In this document: positions 11,696-24,251 of the stretch, one piece after another
Position numbering within the stretch: the first letter of the stretch is position 1
Layout: every line of letters begins with the position of its first letter
DNA from: Aphrocallistes beatrix
Lineage: Eukaryota; Porifera; Hexactinellida; Sceptrulophora; Aphrocallistidae
Reading direction: 5' to 3'
NCBI GenBank assembly: GCA_963281255.1
Contig: OY725491.1
Location: forward strand, 4,452,857-4,516,856
Length of the DNA: 64,000 nt
Notes under the pieces: model-generated
What the model was told of the DNA's origin: nothing
Databases searched by the model: none
What the model saw: the letters and a program-made list of their open reading frames with translations, nothing else
Position numbers and translations under genes: made by a program

Positions 11696-12285
11696 TATTC
11701 TCCACTCAGATAAGATCCACTTCGGTTAGTATGCTCATTTTCGAATCTACCCTACTACTACTAGTAGATCCTAAAAATGTGTATACAGTACTAAGCATTG
11801 ATATACGTATGTGGTCATGTGGCACAAAGTTTTGGAATTAGATATATGAGTAATATTGCACCAAAAAAGAAATGATAGATGATGACATAAATATCTAATC
11901 TTGAATTTGATACTTTACAAAATAGAAGTCAATTGATATAAATGTTTGATTATGCAGTATGCATGCACAGTAGATTTCTAAATGTTTCTATTGATCACGG
12001 AGTTATTTATGTGAGTTTTAGTATTGAATAAGACACGAATTTCAGAAATCGCTTGCTGAAATAATATAATTACAGATTTTATCTGTTATCATGCTTTAGG
12101 TGTTTATCAATTACTATTCAATGTTTTATTATTTTGCTCTAAATAATCATTGCACAAGTAACGAGTATATACTATACTGACTCTACATTCGCAATCTAAA
12201 TGATTGTAGTTTTCCGAAATTTTCAATTATTTATTCCAAGTTTGTATAATCTCAAGGTCCGCTTACTAGTAATAGACGAATAGTA

Positions 12286-12650
12286 CAATGGAACTTCAGT
12301 TATCCGAATGCTTCAGTTATCTAAACCCTTCAGTTAAACAAACAAGTACGCATATATGATTTAGAAATGATCCTACTTGAGTCAAGAGAATTGAAAGCAT
12401 TAAAAACACCAAATTTCTAGCCACTTCCAATAAGACACATTCAGAATATGCTGTAAATCGAACTCAACAAATTGTGTAGCGCATTACATTCCTGATTCGT
12501 TTCGTCACTTTTAAAATCGTGTTACTCGCCACATGACATTATTATTCTCAGATCAACATAAATGATACTTACTATTGATACACGCATTAGATAATCACTT
12601 ATCCAAACTCCCTTTTGTCCCATCATGTTCGGATAACTGAAATTCTACTG
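12286..12650. mobile_element. pogo-like MITE with CAGTTATCCGAA-type ends
   Basis: Inverted ends CAATGGAACTTCAGTTATCCGAA and TTCGGATAACTGAAATTCTACTG, each next to TA. No coding sequence. It resembles other TA-flanked families in the window in design but not in sequence. Confidence 0.6.
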
Positions 12651-13109
12651 TACAAGTACTATGATAATATCAGACATTTGCTTTTTCTTTTTATTTGTAT
12701 GTTATGTCGATTTTGACAAAATTTAGGTTCTGTATAACCACCAGATTGAATTCATTAGGTATACGAATATGCCTAAACACGTTAATAGTACTGGAGATTA
12801 TTGCCCCGATGAAGCGATGAAAATGTTGCTTTTCATAGATATACGAAAATAAATCCAATTTTGCGATTAAAAGTTAATATCCTAGTTTAATCTGGAATGA
12901 GACCCGATTAAGTAATCAATCTCAGTTAATCAGGATATGTGATACTGATTAAGCGATTGAAATTCCTTAATTTTGCTGTCCCAATTAGGCAGCTTCCTCT
13001 GTACGACGAAATTGTTTTATAACATACACACATATATTTTCTCTTCTAGATTAACTGGGTGTAAGCTGTATCCAGTATTTGGCACCTATAAAGCTCTTAC
13101 AAGGAGAGA

Positions 13110-14262
13110 TGAAACAGAAATCGTATGTTGAAATGTCAAAATATGTCTGTCTAATTTTTATAATCGATTTCATCGAAAAATCATCAAATTTGACAATTTT
13201 GAAATTTTTGATGCACAATGATGATGTCATAGCATAGTGATGAGTCATTATTTTTTCATGATAGTTCTATCATATTTGAGATATATTAATATACACATTC
13301 TATTAAAATTCAGCCTTCTATCACTCAAAATGGCTAGGTTATGGTCGAAAAACTGAAATTTCTAATTATAAAAAAAGGTGACAATGACGTCATAATTCCA
13401 TGATGAGTCAACATTTTCGTCTGAGCTCAGAACTTAGTGGAGCCATAGCAAAAAACTCCCACAGGCCAAAAATCAGCTTTTTGTGCTTCGTAGTTTCTTC
13501 AATCAATTCGTTACAGATATATATGTTACAGGGTATCTGTAAAATCAGGGTAATTGTAATTACCCTGATTTTTTTAGGGTAATTGTAATTACCCTGGTTC
13601 AATCAGGGTAATTGTAATTACCCTGACTTTTTTCAGGGTAATTGTAATTACTTTGTTTTTTTAGGTTAATTATAGTGACCACTCATTGTATAGTGGATCA
13701 TTTGTATAGGCGCAACTTTTCACATGTCCATCCAGATTTGCTCAGCCTGTAATACACAAGTACGGGAAACACAATTTAGTTCACCTAAGAGCAATTGTCC
13801 TATTAATAGGATTCCTCAATTGACAGTTGCATTGTAACAGGTAACATTGCCCACCCTGAATTTCCCCCCTGAATTCGCCCCCTTCCATACTATAAGTTAA
13901 CAATTATACCACCTAAGTACCATATTAGGAAGTGGAGTTTTCTAAATGTAATTGTGTAACTTATAAAACTCAACTGGTACATTAATGGGTGTGTTATATG
14001 TACTATGTACTATGTACTATGTACTATGTATTTTCTGAAATTCTACAAGTTTCAAATAGGCTGTTAGATGTTCTCATCTAGAAAATTATAATTGAATTTT
14101 AACCGGGGAATGGGGGATAAACCAGTTTTATCCCGTCCCATGCTCCCCCACTTATGGAGGTTATACTGTAATTACAATTACCCTGAAAAAGTCAGGGTAA
14201 TTACAATTACCCTGATTTTACAGATACCCTGTAACATATATATACAAACATTAATCGAGTTT
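13110..14262 (-). mobile_element. Helitron-like element copy 2, interrupted by a palindromic element
   Basis: This matches the conserved interior of the family in reverse orientation up to CAATTCGTTACAGATATATATG. It resumes after the insertion at 14234 with CATATATATACAAACATTAATCGAGTTTT, which is the family's 5' end. The GC-hairpin tail is missing. A further scrambled piece of the same family occupies about 14310-14555. Confidence 0.55.
13527..14233. repeat. Palindrome-ended element of CAGGGTAATTGTAATTACCCTG units
   Basis: The outer ends TTACAGGGTATCTGTAAAATCAGGG and CCCTGATTTTACAGATACCCTGTAA are inverted copies. Next to the left end, four tandem near-palindromic units of about 22 bases with spacers of 5-12 bases lie at 13546-13655; at least two lie at 14165-14215. 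The unique middle holds no gene, but has a (GTACTAT)n-like tract at 13995-14030. It is inserted in the AT tract of a Helitron-like copy. Confidence 0.65.
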
Positions 14263-14739
14263 TGGGGGTTGGAATAAGCACGGGGTGGAAACTTTTTCAA
14301 AAATTGACTTATTTTGTGATTTTTCGAGTGATATCGATTATAATAGTAAGACAGGCATATTTAGAGCTTATCTACCGTAATGATGAATGATTCATTCTTC
14401 ACGTCGAAATTGAACAATTAGTTTTGAATCATTCATGAATTATTCAAAGTTTCGTCTGAGGTTAGAACTTAGTGGAGCCATAGCCGAAAGACTCCCACAA
14501 ATCAGCTTTCTATGCCTGTCAGTTTCTTCAATCAATTCGTTATATGCTCAACTATGTGTCTTCATATTCATAGGCATGAAATTAATAAGTGCTACCCTAG
14601 TGTTTGTGATGAAAACAACTCACTCAAACCTATAAATTTCAAGGGTTATTACATGAATCAAATTTGCAATCACATAAAATATTTGAGTTGGAAATATTAC
14701 TAGTATAAAATTTTAAGTCAATAATGGCGGAAAACATTA

Positions 14740-15980
14740 CGTTCTCAGAGATGGAGATTCACTCACTCAAAAAAGTAGGGTTGTAGAAGAACTAGTCGCC
14801 AAACCCGGGGGGGGCTCAAGCCCCCCCTGGATTCGAAGTTGGCCCATAGACGCAATACAAAATTTAGTTTTGAACCCCCTTAGAACTCTGAAATCGTCCT
14901 TAGATTTCGGAAAGTTCGGCGCCCCTGGAAGAACCTATTATCATTTCATCTCTCGGCATCCAAAGAGTTCATATTTCGATGAGACACAGCGATACTCAAC
15001 TGTTTCCTTTTCAGAGAGTTATTTCATATCCAATCCAGAACAAAGAGGAAAGCATGATTGGCCTGATTGTGTTAGTTTTCAAGCTTTTGATGGATTCAAT
15101 ACCGGATAGTAGATCTCAACACTCTTCTCGAAATCTTTTCAGGACTAGGGGGTGTTTCCTTCCTTTCGGAAATAAAGTTAGGGTCTTGAGAACCATTGGT
15201 GTGGAGCTGGTGCTGAGCTAGACAATCCAAAACCGCGAGTTAAGTGGAATCAGAAAACTTGGTGCCTTCGGAGTTCACGAACGAGGAAGACAATCCATGT
15301 TAAGTTTCCTACCCCAGAGGTGATTCACGACAACGGACTCTAACGGCCGATTTCATCATATTTCCATAATCCGATTCGCTGTCTGGACACTCCAGAGAGT
15401 TCGTGTCAGTGATGTGGGATAAGGACTCTGTTTTGCTTGTCGCCTCTTCTTCCGATGTGATCTACGCGCGATCTGAACTGGGCCGGACGGGTAAGTTAGT
15501 TAGATGGATCGCGCTAGCTCTAAAGCCATGACCGGTGAGATATTATCCATAGGCACATAAACTTCGGGAGTACATGTTCTCAGGACTTTTTAATATATTG
15601 GTATATATGCAACATATTGATTTAAGAAACTGCCAGTCGCAGAGAGTTAATACTTGCACATCATGTGTTTGTGAATTACTTGATTATGTTTGAGTCAGAC
15701 GAAAATGCCGAATTATCCAATGAAATTAGAAGTTAATATTTCTCTTTTGTCAACTAGAAAAGGGGGACGCCCTTATAGCATCTCTAATAAGCCATCATTG
15801 GCGATGCCTCCCTAATTCTCTCAGAGGTCTTGACCTTAACATCTCCCTATCTAGATCAGGTGGTCAATGTACTGGGTAACGCTCGCACTGTTTTCGGCTG
15901 TCACATTTTTTACAGATTTTATTCTATGGTGGTAGGTGTGAAACCTTAATATTTTACAGAGTATAAAATATTATGATGTC
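14740..15980. other. Less AT-rich segment with no recognisable gene
   Basis: Short open frames at 14870-15221 show no family I recognise and are not ATG-started with good context. A G/C palindrome (CCCGGGGGGGGCT..AGCCCCCCC) lies at 14804-14827. Base composition from about 15100 to 15540 is clearly richer in G+C than its surroundings, including GCGCGATCTGAACTGGGCCG, which may mark an old insertion of unknown type. Confidence 0.3.
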
Positions 15981-15987
15981 TCATATA

Positions 15988-16580
15988 TAGGGTGTCTCAA
16001 AAGTTCTGCAACAACCAATTTTACTTTGTTAATTTGACTAAGATCACTTGATTGTATTCCAAATTAGCCTCCATAAATGAAATCTAGCACCCTTCTAGCA
16101 TAGAAATGAGCTCAACTCATTACGCAAAAAACATTTCTTATAATATTTTAAATAATTACATACCAATTACTCCAAAATTTGGAGCTCAAAAGTGTCAAGT
16201 TTGAAGATCACTATTTTTCTGATGAAATATTACATTAATCACTTCTATATTCTGTAATTGATTCATAATACTAAAATAATATTATTACTTTTGATTTATG
16301 TAACGGAAATCTTCTATAAGAACGCGAGTATTTTAAGTATAGACGTCAAATGTACCATGGATATGAGTTTTTTTATTGAGATAAAAAATATTATTTACTA
16401 GACAACGATATATATGATCCAGCATTTCAAATAAATTGAGAAAAGCAGGCCATTGGGAATGCAAAATAATTAAGATAATCCTCCCTATTTTTTGATTAAA
16501 AAGAGGTATCGGATATTTGATCTATTTATCTATATATAATGCATCAGCAACATTTGTTGCAGAACTTTTGAGACACCCTG
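15988..16580. mobile_element. mariner-like MITE, family B copy 2
   Basis: Ends TAGGGTGTCTCAAAAGTTCTGCAAC and GTTGCAGAACTTTTGAGACACCCTG with TA at both borders. The interior is close to copy 3 base for base over most of its length, which suggests these two moved more recently than copy 1. It is non-coding. Confidence 0.85.
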
Positions 16581-16960
16581 TACATAGTGCAGTGTATATA
16601 TATGTATACACTCGTATAATTGTATATATAGTTTTTATTATCTTCAAGGTTACCTTTCTACAATATCCTGAAGTTAATGATTTCAATCTTGCTTCTACCT
16701 TTCTTTCGGGTTAGACATGAATTCTAATTTTGATTCTATTTTTAGATTTCTTTCCTGATTTTATTTCTGAACATTTAAGATTGAATTTGTTTCTACATAC
16801 TTCTTGCGCATTTAGAATAGTTAGTACTTATAATGGAATAATTTATCTATTTAGGTTAGTAATAAAGAACAGGGCAGTCAGTGGGTATTGTAGGGGGAGG
16901 GGCACAGTCCCCGCCTTTTTTTGCTAGGGGGACGCTCATTTCAGTAACATTTCTCTGTTA

Positions 16961-17258
16961 CTCCCTCGCTAATCCGAACACTTCGATCTTAGAATCCAAA
17001 CACCAACAGATATCATATTATTAGCTTCTCGTTATGAATCCACTTTTATAATCTTCTATATTAACGATAATATTGAGAGACTGCGTTAAAAGCAATTATT
17101 ACAATATAATAACCTTAATATTCTAACATTACAAATTCATTATCATTAATTTCCCATTGAATTATTTTTATTTCACTAATCAGAACAAATCCACAAATCC
17201 GAATGATGTTTTCGATCATTGGTACAGGGCTATTCGGATTAGCCAGGGTGTACTGTAG
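16961..17258. repeat. Inverted-repeat MITE with GCTAATCCGAA ends
   Basis: TACTCCCTCGCTAATCCGAACA on the left and, inverted, GGGCTATTCGGATTAGCCAGGGTGTACTGTA on the right. The contents are AT-rich and non-coding. The 16580-16960 stretch before it and 17260-18430 after it hold no gene that I can support. A duplicated 21-base phrase (AGAATCCTATTGCCGCTGGGA) lies at 17683-17740. Confidence 0.45.
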
Positions 17259-19322
17259 CAGTAACATTAAATAAATTACTATTCAATCTATTTTACCATC
17301 CTATTCCTTGATTCAACTGTTAAGGATCGTTAAACATTTGTCACCGGAAATTTGACCGTCAAATTGGAGCGCTCTTTTTTAGCATATCAACATTGAAAGA
17401 GAGGGTACCAACTGATAGTTTTATCTATGTTAATCTTTTAGATATCTAAAATAGTGTATCTTGGGGTAGTATGTCCTACTCTAGCTGAAAATGAAATCGT
17501 AAGTCAATATTAGAGGTTGTAATATTTACTCGTACTGAATTTGTACATTGCTGGTTTCAATTTAAAATACTTATTTTGTTTATTTGTGAAAAATTAATTC
17601 GCTTTATTGTACCAATTATTCTCCTCATTATCCCTCTCAAATCTTTAGCATTTGGAGACGTTTGCACATTCAGTCGGTGTAAGAATCCTATTGCCGCTGG
17701 GAGAGGGTGCCAGAAGAATCCTATTGCCGCTGGGACAGGCTGCCTTCACTTCTGCTGTGCAAATTATTCGAGAAGCTATAAAAAAATTTACTATTTTATT
17801 ATATATTTTTACATTCTTCATTTTTTTGCTTATATTCTATTTTCAATTTAAATAGCTTTCTTTAGTAGTTCTCTCCCTATAAAACTTTATCTCTCTAAAT
17901 ATAACAGTTATACAGTAATACAGTTTGCAAGTTATAAACCACTTAGAATGTGGGTTGGTAATTTTAATAATCGAATCCGCCACTCAGCAGTTTTTCTGCT
18001 TTTAAAGCACAGCTGATCTGACTGCAGTATGCATATTCAACCTGGTTAGCTAGCTACAGTTATCAAGAGTGTTAGCTCCTATCAGTATGTCTGGAAACAG
18101 AATTAGACCTAGAGATTTTATGCAACTAACATCGTTCTTCCAAAGGTCCGCTTTAATTATTGTGAGTAAAAGTTTTCACAGAAGATTTATAGACTTTGTA
18201 TGTAAGTACATTTTTGAACTTTGACCATCATTAGAAGGTGGCTAACACTAATTAGAGTGTGTAGCTTCCAGTGGGAAACTGATTGACTTTGCTAATCTTT
18301 TGAAAAATTCGGCTAAAAACGTTGTTACTATTCAGGGTTCGTCTAACAGTACGGAAGGTAAAGCATTTGCCTAGGCCACTTTTTCACAGAATTTGTATTA
18401 AAGGTATGGCAAAACCACAATTTTGCCATACTAGTCAGGTCAAAATAGGAAGCAAATTATCCTAACCCCAAATAATTGCAAGAAATTGTTTTATTGCATT
18501 TTTCCGTAGTATCATGTCTTAAGAGTGACATACTAAAAGTTTACCGAAATCGGACTATCCGAAAGTGGATTGGTACGACTCCGTCGTTCACCCCGGACTA
18601 TACAAATCGCCGGTTTTGAAAACGGATATTTAAACTTTCAAATGATTGCAGATCATTTTTATTGTCATATTCGTGCTCAGCATCAAATTTCCGGCAATTT
18701 GATATATATATTGACTATATTTTCTGATCCTCCCTAGCAACGGCCTGGAATGTGAAAATTCCGATCTCCAAATTTGGTAGAAACCATATCGATTGACCCC
18801 CTGTTTTTCTCGGCTATGCTTGCTGAGTACGAATTTCTTAATATAAATAGTCTAAATGTTAGTTTTAAATATTATTACTTACGGCTGGTGGCATAAATGT
18901 ATTATTAATGAAAAAACAAACAAATAAAATTTAAAATTTGATTCCCATCTCAACTGGGTCTTGGATTGCCTCAGAAAACACTAGCACAGCTTTGTAAGAC
19001 GGAATCCTCTTTCATCAACCAGTGTAGAGCAGACTTCTCACACCGAGCGAATGCATGTAGAAAAGGCAGGCTGTCATAGATGTCGTTCTCAAACGCCTGA
19101 TTTATAACCTTTATGTCATACAATACGGTTGGTTTCCCTTTATCCGAGTAGAAGTATATCTTTGTACTGTTGTTAATTTCGTGATACCTGAAAGACAGCC
19201 TCTGCCACGAAATTTCACTCTCTGAGGAGCTCCTTCCAGGTGATGTTGTGGAAGGGCATGACTGATGATATGGAGGTCACGAATGGGGATGGGACTGTCA
19301 AGATAACATCCTAATCCCAGTC

Positions 19323-19571
19323 ATGATGGACGTTAACCCTGCATCCGAAGCACTACTGAAAATGATTTATTGTAACTGTTCTACTGGCTGTAGCAGTCTC
19401 AGATATAGCTGCAGGAAACAAGGACTAAACAGCTCTCAAGTATGCGGACGATGCCAAGAGAACAACTGCGACAATGTGTGCGAAAGAATTGCACCAGCCT
19501 GGCAGATGATGAAACGGAAGATAAAACTGAAATACGAGCATATCTATCAATCTACATTCAACTCCGCTTAA
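19323..19571 (+). pseudogene. Cysteine-rich C-terminal fragment of a transposon protein
   Basis: The frame encodes a cysteine-rich string, YCNCSTGCSSLRYSCRKQGL followed by CGRCQENNCDN. Such CxC...CxCRKxGLxCSxxCGxCxGxxCxN tails are common at the ends of transposon-encoded proteins in arthropods and other invertebrates. Here it lies between the arms of a long-TIR element with no catalytic domain left, so I read it as the surviving tail of that element's protein. It lacks a supported start. Confidence 0.45.
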
Positions 19572-19643
19572 GAGGACTACAGGTTAATCGGGCCGACAGC
19601 TTAATCAGACCACTTTTGTCAGGACCGGATTATTTATCACACA

Positions 19644-20233
19644 TAGGGTGTCTCAAAAGTTCTGCAACAACCAATTTTACTTTGTTAATTTGACTAAGAT
19701 CACTTGGTTTTAGTCCAAATTAGCCTCCATAAATGAAATCTAGCACCCTTCTTGCATAGAAATGAGCTCAACTCATTACGCAAAAGACATTTCTTATAAA
19801 ATTTTAAATAATTACATACCATTGACTACAAAATTTGGAACTCAAAAGTGTCAAGTTTGAAGATCTCAATTTTTCTGATGAAATATTACATAAATCACTT
19901 CTATATTCTGTAATTGATTCATAATACTAATATAATATTATTACTTTTGATTTATGCAACAGAAATATTCGATAAGATCGAGTATTTTTAAGTATATCCG
20001 TAAAAAGTACCATGGATATGAGTTTTTTTATTAAGATAAAAATATTCTTTATGAGACAACGATATATATAATCCATTATTGCAAATAAATTGAGAAAAGC
20101 AGGCCATTGGGAATGCAAAATAATTAAGATAATCCTCCCTATTTTTGATTAAAAAGAGGTATCGGATATTCGATCTATTTGTCTATGTATAATACATCAG
20201 CAAAATTTGTTGCAGAACTTTTGAGACACCCTG
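19644..20233. mobile_element. mariner-like MITE, family B copy 3
   Basis: Same ends as copy 2 (AGGGTGTCTCAAAAGTTCTGCAAC and GTTGCAGAACTTTTGAGACACCCTG). It is nested between the arms of the long-TIR element, so it inserted after that element. The minus-strand frame inside is a shadow. Confidence 0.85.
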
Positions 20234-21129
20234 TACATAGAAGCTAATGGAAAATATAGACACGTAGTATATCTATATACATATTTTGAATAGGATTCTC
20301 TGCTTAATTGGACCAAAATATCCTCTCACAGATGTGGTCTTATTAAGCGGAGTCGAGTGTATTTAACAATCTATCCCATCTAATTTTCCATTTTTAAATA
20401 TCATAGGTGTTAAAAGAGTCAAAGTTATGAGTTTTTTCCTATTCAAAATACACTTATGCCACCAGTCGTAAGTAATAATATTTTAAAACTAACATTTAGA
20501 CTATTTATATTAAGAAATTCGTACTCAGCAAGCATAGCCGAGAAAAACAAGGGGTCACTCGATATGGTTTCTACCAAATTTGGAGATCGGAATTTTCACA
20601 TTCCAGGCCGTTGCTAGGGAGGATCAGAAAATATAGTCAATATATATATCAAATTGCCGGAAATTTGATGCTGAGCACGAATATGACAATAAAAATGATC
20701 TGCAATCATTTGAAAGTTTAAATATCCGTTTTCAAAACCGGCGATTTGTATAGTCCGGGGTGAACGACGGAGTCGTACCAATCCACTTTCGGATAGTCCG
20801 ATTTCGGTAAACTTTTAGTATGTCACTCTTAAGACATGATACTACGGAAAAATGCAATAAAACAATTTCTTGCAATTATTTGGGGTCATACATCATATTG
20901 ACCTGACTATACCACCTTTTTCAAAATGTGTATAATAAACATGGCAACGCAATATTTTGCCGTATCACCTTCAGTTTGCTTCCGCCGGATTTGACAATCT
21001 AATTAGTATTTATATGAATATTCAGAAAAATGAAAGAATTTTCCTATAGTCATACTGCGTTTATCAAAATGTAATACGTATATTAATATCTAAGCATTTA
21101 GTTAAAACGAGTCTCCGATATTTATCTCT

Positions 21130-21268
21130 CTTACGTCACTGACTACGGCTTTGACTATGGCTCCACTAAGTTCTGACCTCGGACGAAAATATCGACTCAT
21201 CATGGAATTATGACGTCATTGCCACCTTTTTTTATAATTAGAAATTTCAGTTTTTCGAATATAACAGG
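21130..21268 (-). mobile_element. Helitron-like element fragment
   Basis: A piece of the family interior only (GACTATGGCTCCACTAAGTTCTGACC to TTTTTTATAATTAGAAATTTCAG). It abuts the C-terminal fragment of the sugar-transporter remnant, whose frame stops at this junction. Neither end of the element is preserved. Confidence 0.5.
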
Positions 21269-21277
21269 CTACAATAA

Positions 21278-22813
21278 TCATGTTATTATGTTTGCTATGC
21301 TGAAGGACAAAAATGAAACGAATCCTCTCATATTCTGCAGCACATAAATAAAGAGGGATACAACAATATAGTAACTGAAAAGTGCCACCATATCAGTTAT
21401 AACTGTTGATATTTCCCTATGCTTAGTGAGCATTAACCCCATCAAAGCAAAGTAAACTAATCCCCAACCCAATGAAAATGAAAAGGCGTAGAGTGCGATG
21501 CTAAAAATTGGCCAAAATGCTAATGCTTGACAAATATGAGATATCTCCTCTGAGCAATCAAGAACATTCTCAGAAATTTAATGCTAAATAGCCAAGCATG
21601 TGCTATTGCTTGAAGTGTACAATAAAATATTAAGATCCATTTACTTAATACAAGCGCACTTCACTTGCATCCGCTGCGCGGCTAGCGGACACTTTGTGTC
21701 CGCCTGAGACACCCTTCGGGTGCCTGGGCTCACAATGATTAATTATAAGGGAGATAACAACTCTAAATATGTGTATCTTACGGTTATAATCGATATCACT
21801 CGAAATCATCAAATTTGTCAGTTTTCAAATTTTTTGATGAGAGTTGTATCATATTTGAGATATATTAGTATACACATTCTATTAAAATTTAAGCCCTCTA
21901 TCACCTAAAATGGCAGAGTTACAGTCGAAAACCTGAAATTTCTAATTATAAAAAGGTGACAATGACGTCATAATGAGTCGATGAGTCGACATTTTCGTTT
22001 GTATTCAAAACTTAGTAGAGCCATAGCCAAAAGATTCCCACATGCCAAAATCAGCTTTCTGTGCCTGAAGGTTTCTTCAATCAATTCGATACATATATAT
22101 ATATATATATATATACTATATATATATGTATATACACACACTAATCGAGTTTTAATAGTAAGGATATCTGAGAATTCTTAGAGCAATCCAATTATTAAAA
22201 ATATTGGATAGAAAAGAGCTGCAATCTTTGGATCTATTGCATGTTGGCTTTCTAAAATATGATAGGAAAATGAGACTATTGATTCAAGTCTACCCAGTTC
22301 CTTTACACAAGCTAAAATCGCCCTTGTTAAATTAGGCTTCAATACTTTCCAACTCTTCAAGGCTTTAATATTATCTATCCACTTAACCAAGTTAGTATTT
22401 GCTTCCTTTATTTCTTTTATATCTGTTTCTGTATCAAAATAAGAATCATGCAAATATAATAGCGTATCTTTGGTCCTTTTCTCGAATCCCTGTTTAATTA
22501 GCAAAATTGGTGAAATAGGAATAAATCCTAATAAAACTCCAAAAATGACCAAGATTAATAAAGCTAATATAGCAAACCATCTATATGAGAGCCAAATCCC
22601 TAAGAGATATGCTAGAAAAACACCTATTCTAATTGAAAATCCAATCCCTCCGGTAGCAATTCGACGTGAATCTAGCGTTATTTCTGAGCAATAAATTAAT
22701 ATAAATATTGCTGCGATACCACTATAATAGCCTACCAATCCTATTCCAATAATGATGCTTAGAGTTGAGGTTGTAGTTATAATTAACAACCATCCGATGA
22801 CGCCAACTAAGCA
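21278..22813 (-). pseudogene. MFS sugar transporter remnant (Tret1/GLUT-like), split by an insertion
   Basis: Two minus-strand blocks read as parts of one sugar transporter. The first, 22178-22813, gives four or five hydrophobic helices with YYSGIAAIFILIYCSEITLD (the GLUT/Tret1 PxYxSEI block), an RRIATGG loop and the post-TM6 helical linker (FEKRTKDTLLYLHDS). The second, about 21278-21545, gives the late helices with FWPIFSIALYAFSFSLGWGL and LMLTKHREISTVITDMVALF, matching the GFSLGFGPIPWLMMGEI region. A 515-base Helitron-like element sits between them, and translation across the gap meets stops, so TM7-9 are lost. Conserved residues such as PESP are altered. It is most likely a dead gene; an unseen intron is the alternative. 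Confidence 0.6.
21650..22164 (-). mobile_element. Helitron-like element, full-length copy 3
   Basis: It lies in reverse orientation from ACAAGCGCACTTCACTTGC through the GGCGGACACAAAGTGTCCGC-type hairpin to the family's 5' end ...CGAGTTTTAATAGTAAGGA. It is inserted within the sugar-transporter remnant, between CAGATA and ATTAAG on the gene strand. It contains an (AT)n tract at 22088-22130 and has no coding capacity. Confidence 0.75.
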
Positions 22814-22844
22814 AAGAAATTATTAATTTCAATGTTCAATGGTC

Positions 22845-23095
22845 GGCGATAGGGGAGGGGCAGGTCTCTTATCCGGGCAGTGCCGGACCGGAGGGTGCTC
22901 GGATAACAGAATTTGCCCGGATATCGGAGGTCCGGATAAGAGAGGTGCCGCCGTAACTCAGAAATCAACTTGAATAGCAGTTTATAGTGTTAAAACTGTC
23001 AATTTGTATAATGGGTGAGTTTAAACAATATCTAGTGCCCGGAACTTAGAGGTTATCAAAATTTGAGTTCCGGATAAGAGAAGTGATTGTAAAAT
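22845..23095. repeat. MITE remnant with CTCTTATCCGG ends
   Basis: TCTCTTATCCGGGCAGTGCC near the left and TTCCGGATAAGAGAAGTGATTGTA near the right are inverted. The GC-richer left half has further short hairpins. It is non-coding. Confidence 0.4.
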
Positions 23096-23169
23096 AGATA
23101 CTCTATAAAGGAAAAGAAACTATTCCATTGCGATTGATTAATACATTTTAACAGTATTTACTCCCATTT

Positions 23170-24005
23170 TACTCCCGTTTAACCATTTTATGAGCAAAAC
23201 TCGAGTTGCTAATAAGCGAATTCCACTGTACTTCTACACACAGAAGTGGCTCTCTCGTGGACGTGTCCTTGGACGACTTTTTTGAACTGTGTGATAAAAT
23301 CAGAGAATTTTTGAGTGATACTGAAAGTGGGTACATAATATATTTTGAGTCACATGAGTTCATGTTGCGTTTAGCGTACTTGTCTGACATTTTTGAGCAT
23401 TTCAACCAAGCAAATTTGAAACTGCAAGGCCCTGAAACTACAGTCATTGATTGTAAACAAGTAATGAATGACTTTTGTTAGCGTCTCTAGCTCTGGTGTG
23501 ATAAACTTCAGCATGCTAATACTGAGATGTTTCCAGGTCTCAGCGAAATTCTTGACGAAACCCTAACATCTTCTTGGTAAAATAATTTATGGGGTATATG
23601 ACGAATGTAGAGTCCGAAATCACTACGCGCTTCATGGAAATTCAGGAGGCTGATAAGCTTAACTTTGTGATCGACCCGTTCACTGCTGCTACTACAGAAG
23701 ATGTTTCTCACATTTCTAGCACAGCTGAAGAAGAATTGATAGATATACGAAATAACTTTGTTGCAAAGCGTTCTGCGAGAAAGAGGATTTATAAACTTCT
23801 GGCTTGAAAAAAGGACACACACTGGCTCCAATTCTTAACACCATCGCAATCAATGATTGAGTATCTTACCGTTTGCAACAACATACTTAGCGGAAACAGC
23901 TTTCAGTGCAGTCACTCATCAAAACTAAGGCTCGCAATCGTCTTGTTATTCATAACAATCTCAGAATAGCACTGACTAACATTCTTCCTACGTAATATAG
24001 AAGAA
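23170..24005 (+). pseudogene. hAT transposase pseudogene, Buster/ZBED-SCAND3 type
   Basis: Successive frames give hAT blocks in the order expected for the ZBED5/SCAND3-like group: DDFFELCDKIREFLSDTESG, FMLRLAYLSDIFEHFNQANL, FVIDPFTAATTEDVSHISST, and a C-terminal dimerisation block ETAFSAVTHQ followed, after one frame change, by KARNRLVIHNNLRIALTNIL. Stops near 23481 and 23577 and the frame change near 23925 inactivate it. It ends some 250 bases before the left end of the large Mutator-like transposon. Confidence 0.7.
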
Positions 24006-24251
24006 CTTATGAGACTGTCCCAAGGACTAGGAAGTCATTAAATAAAAGTTTTAAGTTACAATAATTTTAGTCAAAATATGTCGATGGATGATCTGTCGTA
24101 AATGTTCCACTCGTCATTTCATTGCATTAAAATATTTGCATTGATGATTTCAATGAAATGTAAATTAAGGGTTTCAACACTCTCGGAAATTATAATACAA
24201 CACTAAAATGATCCTAGCTAGCTCATTTCAATTCCTATATCCACATGTACC

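Larger units (their letters stand above)
18431..20913. mobile_element. Long-TIR transposon (about 0.47-kb arms), non-autonomous or decayed
   Basis: About 470 bases at 18431-18910 reappear inverted at 20438-20913, nearly identical (for example GAATTTCTTAATATAAATAGTC against GACTATTTATATTAAGAAATTC). Between the arms are a short cysteine-rich frame at 19323-19571 and a mariner-like MITE that landed later. Long inverted repeats with this spacing fit Mutator-like or similar elements. I could not find a convincing target duplication, and the true outer ends may lie slightly further out. Confidence 0.7.

Noticed and set aside
13546..13655. Regular palindromic repeats with spacers, CRISPR-like at first sight
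   Set aside because: Animal DNA, only a few units, spacers of 5-12 bases, inverted copies at the other end, no cas genes.
17576..17851. Small frame with a hydrophobic start and paired cysteines (secreted peptide-like)
   Set aside because: Opens on a non-ATG codon, the cysteine part arises from a 21-base duplication, and there is no homology or promoter evidence.
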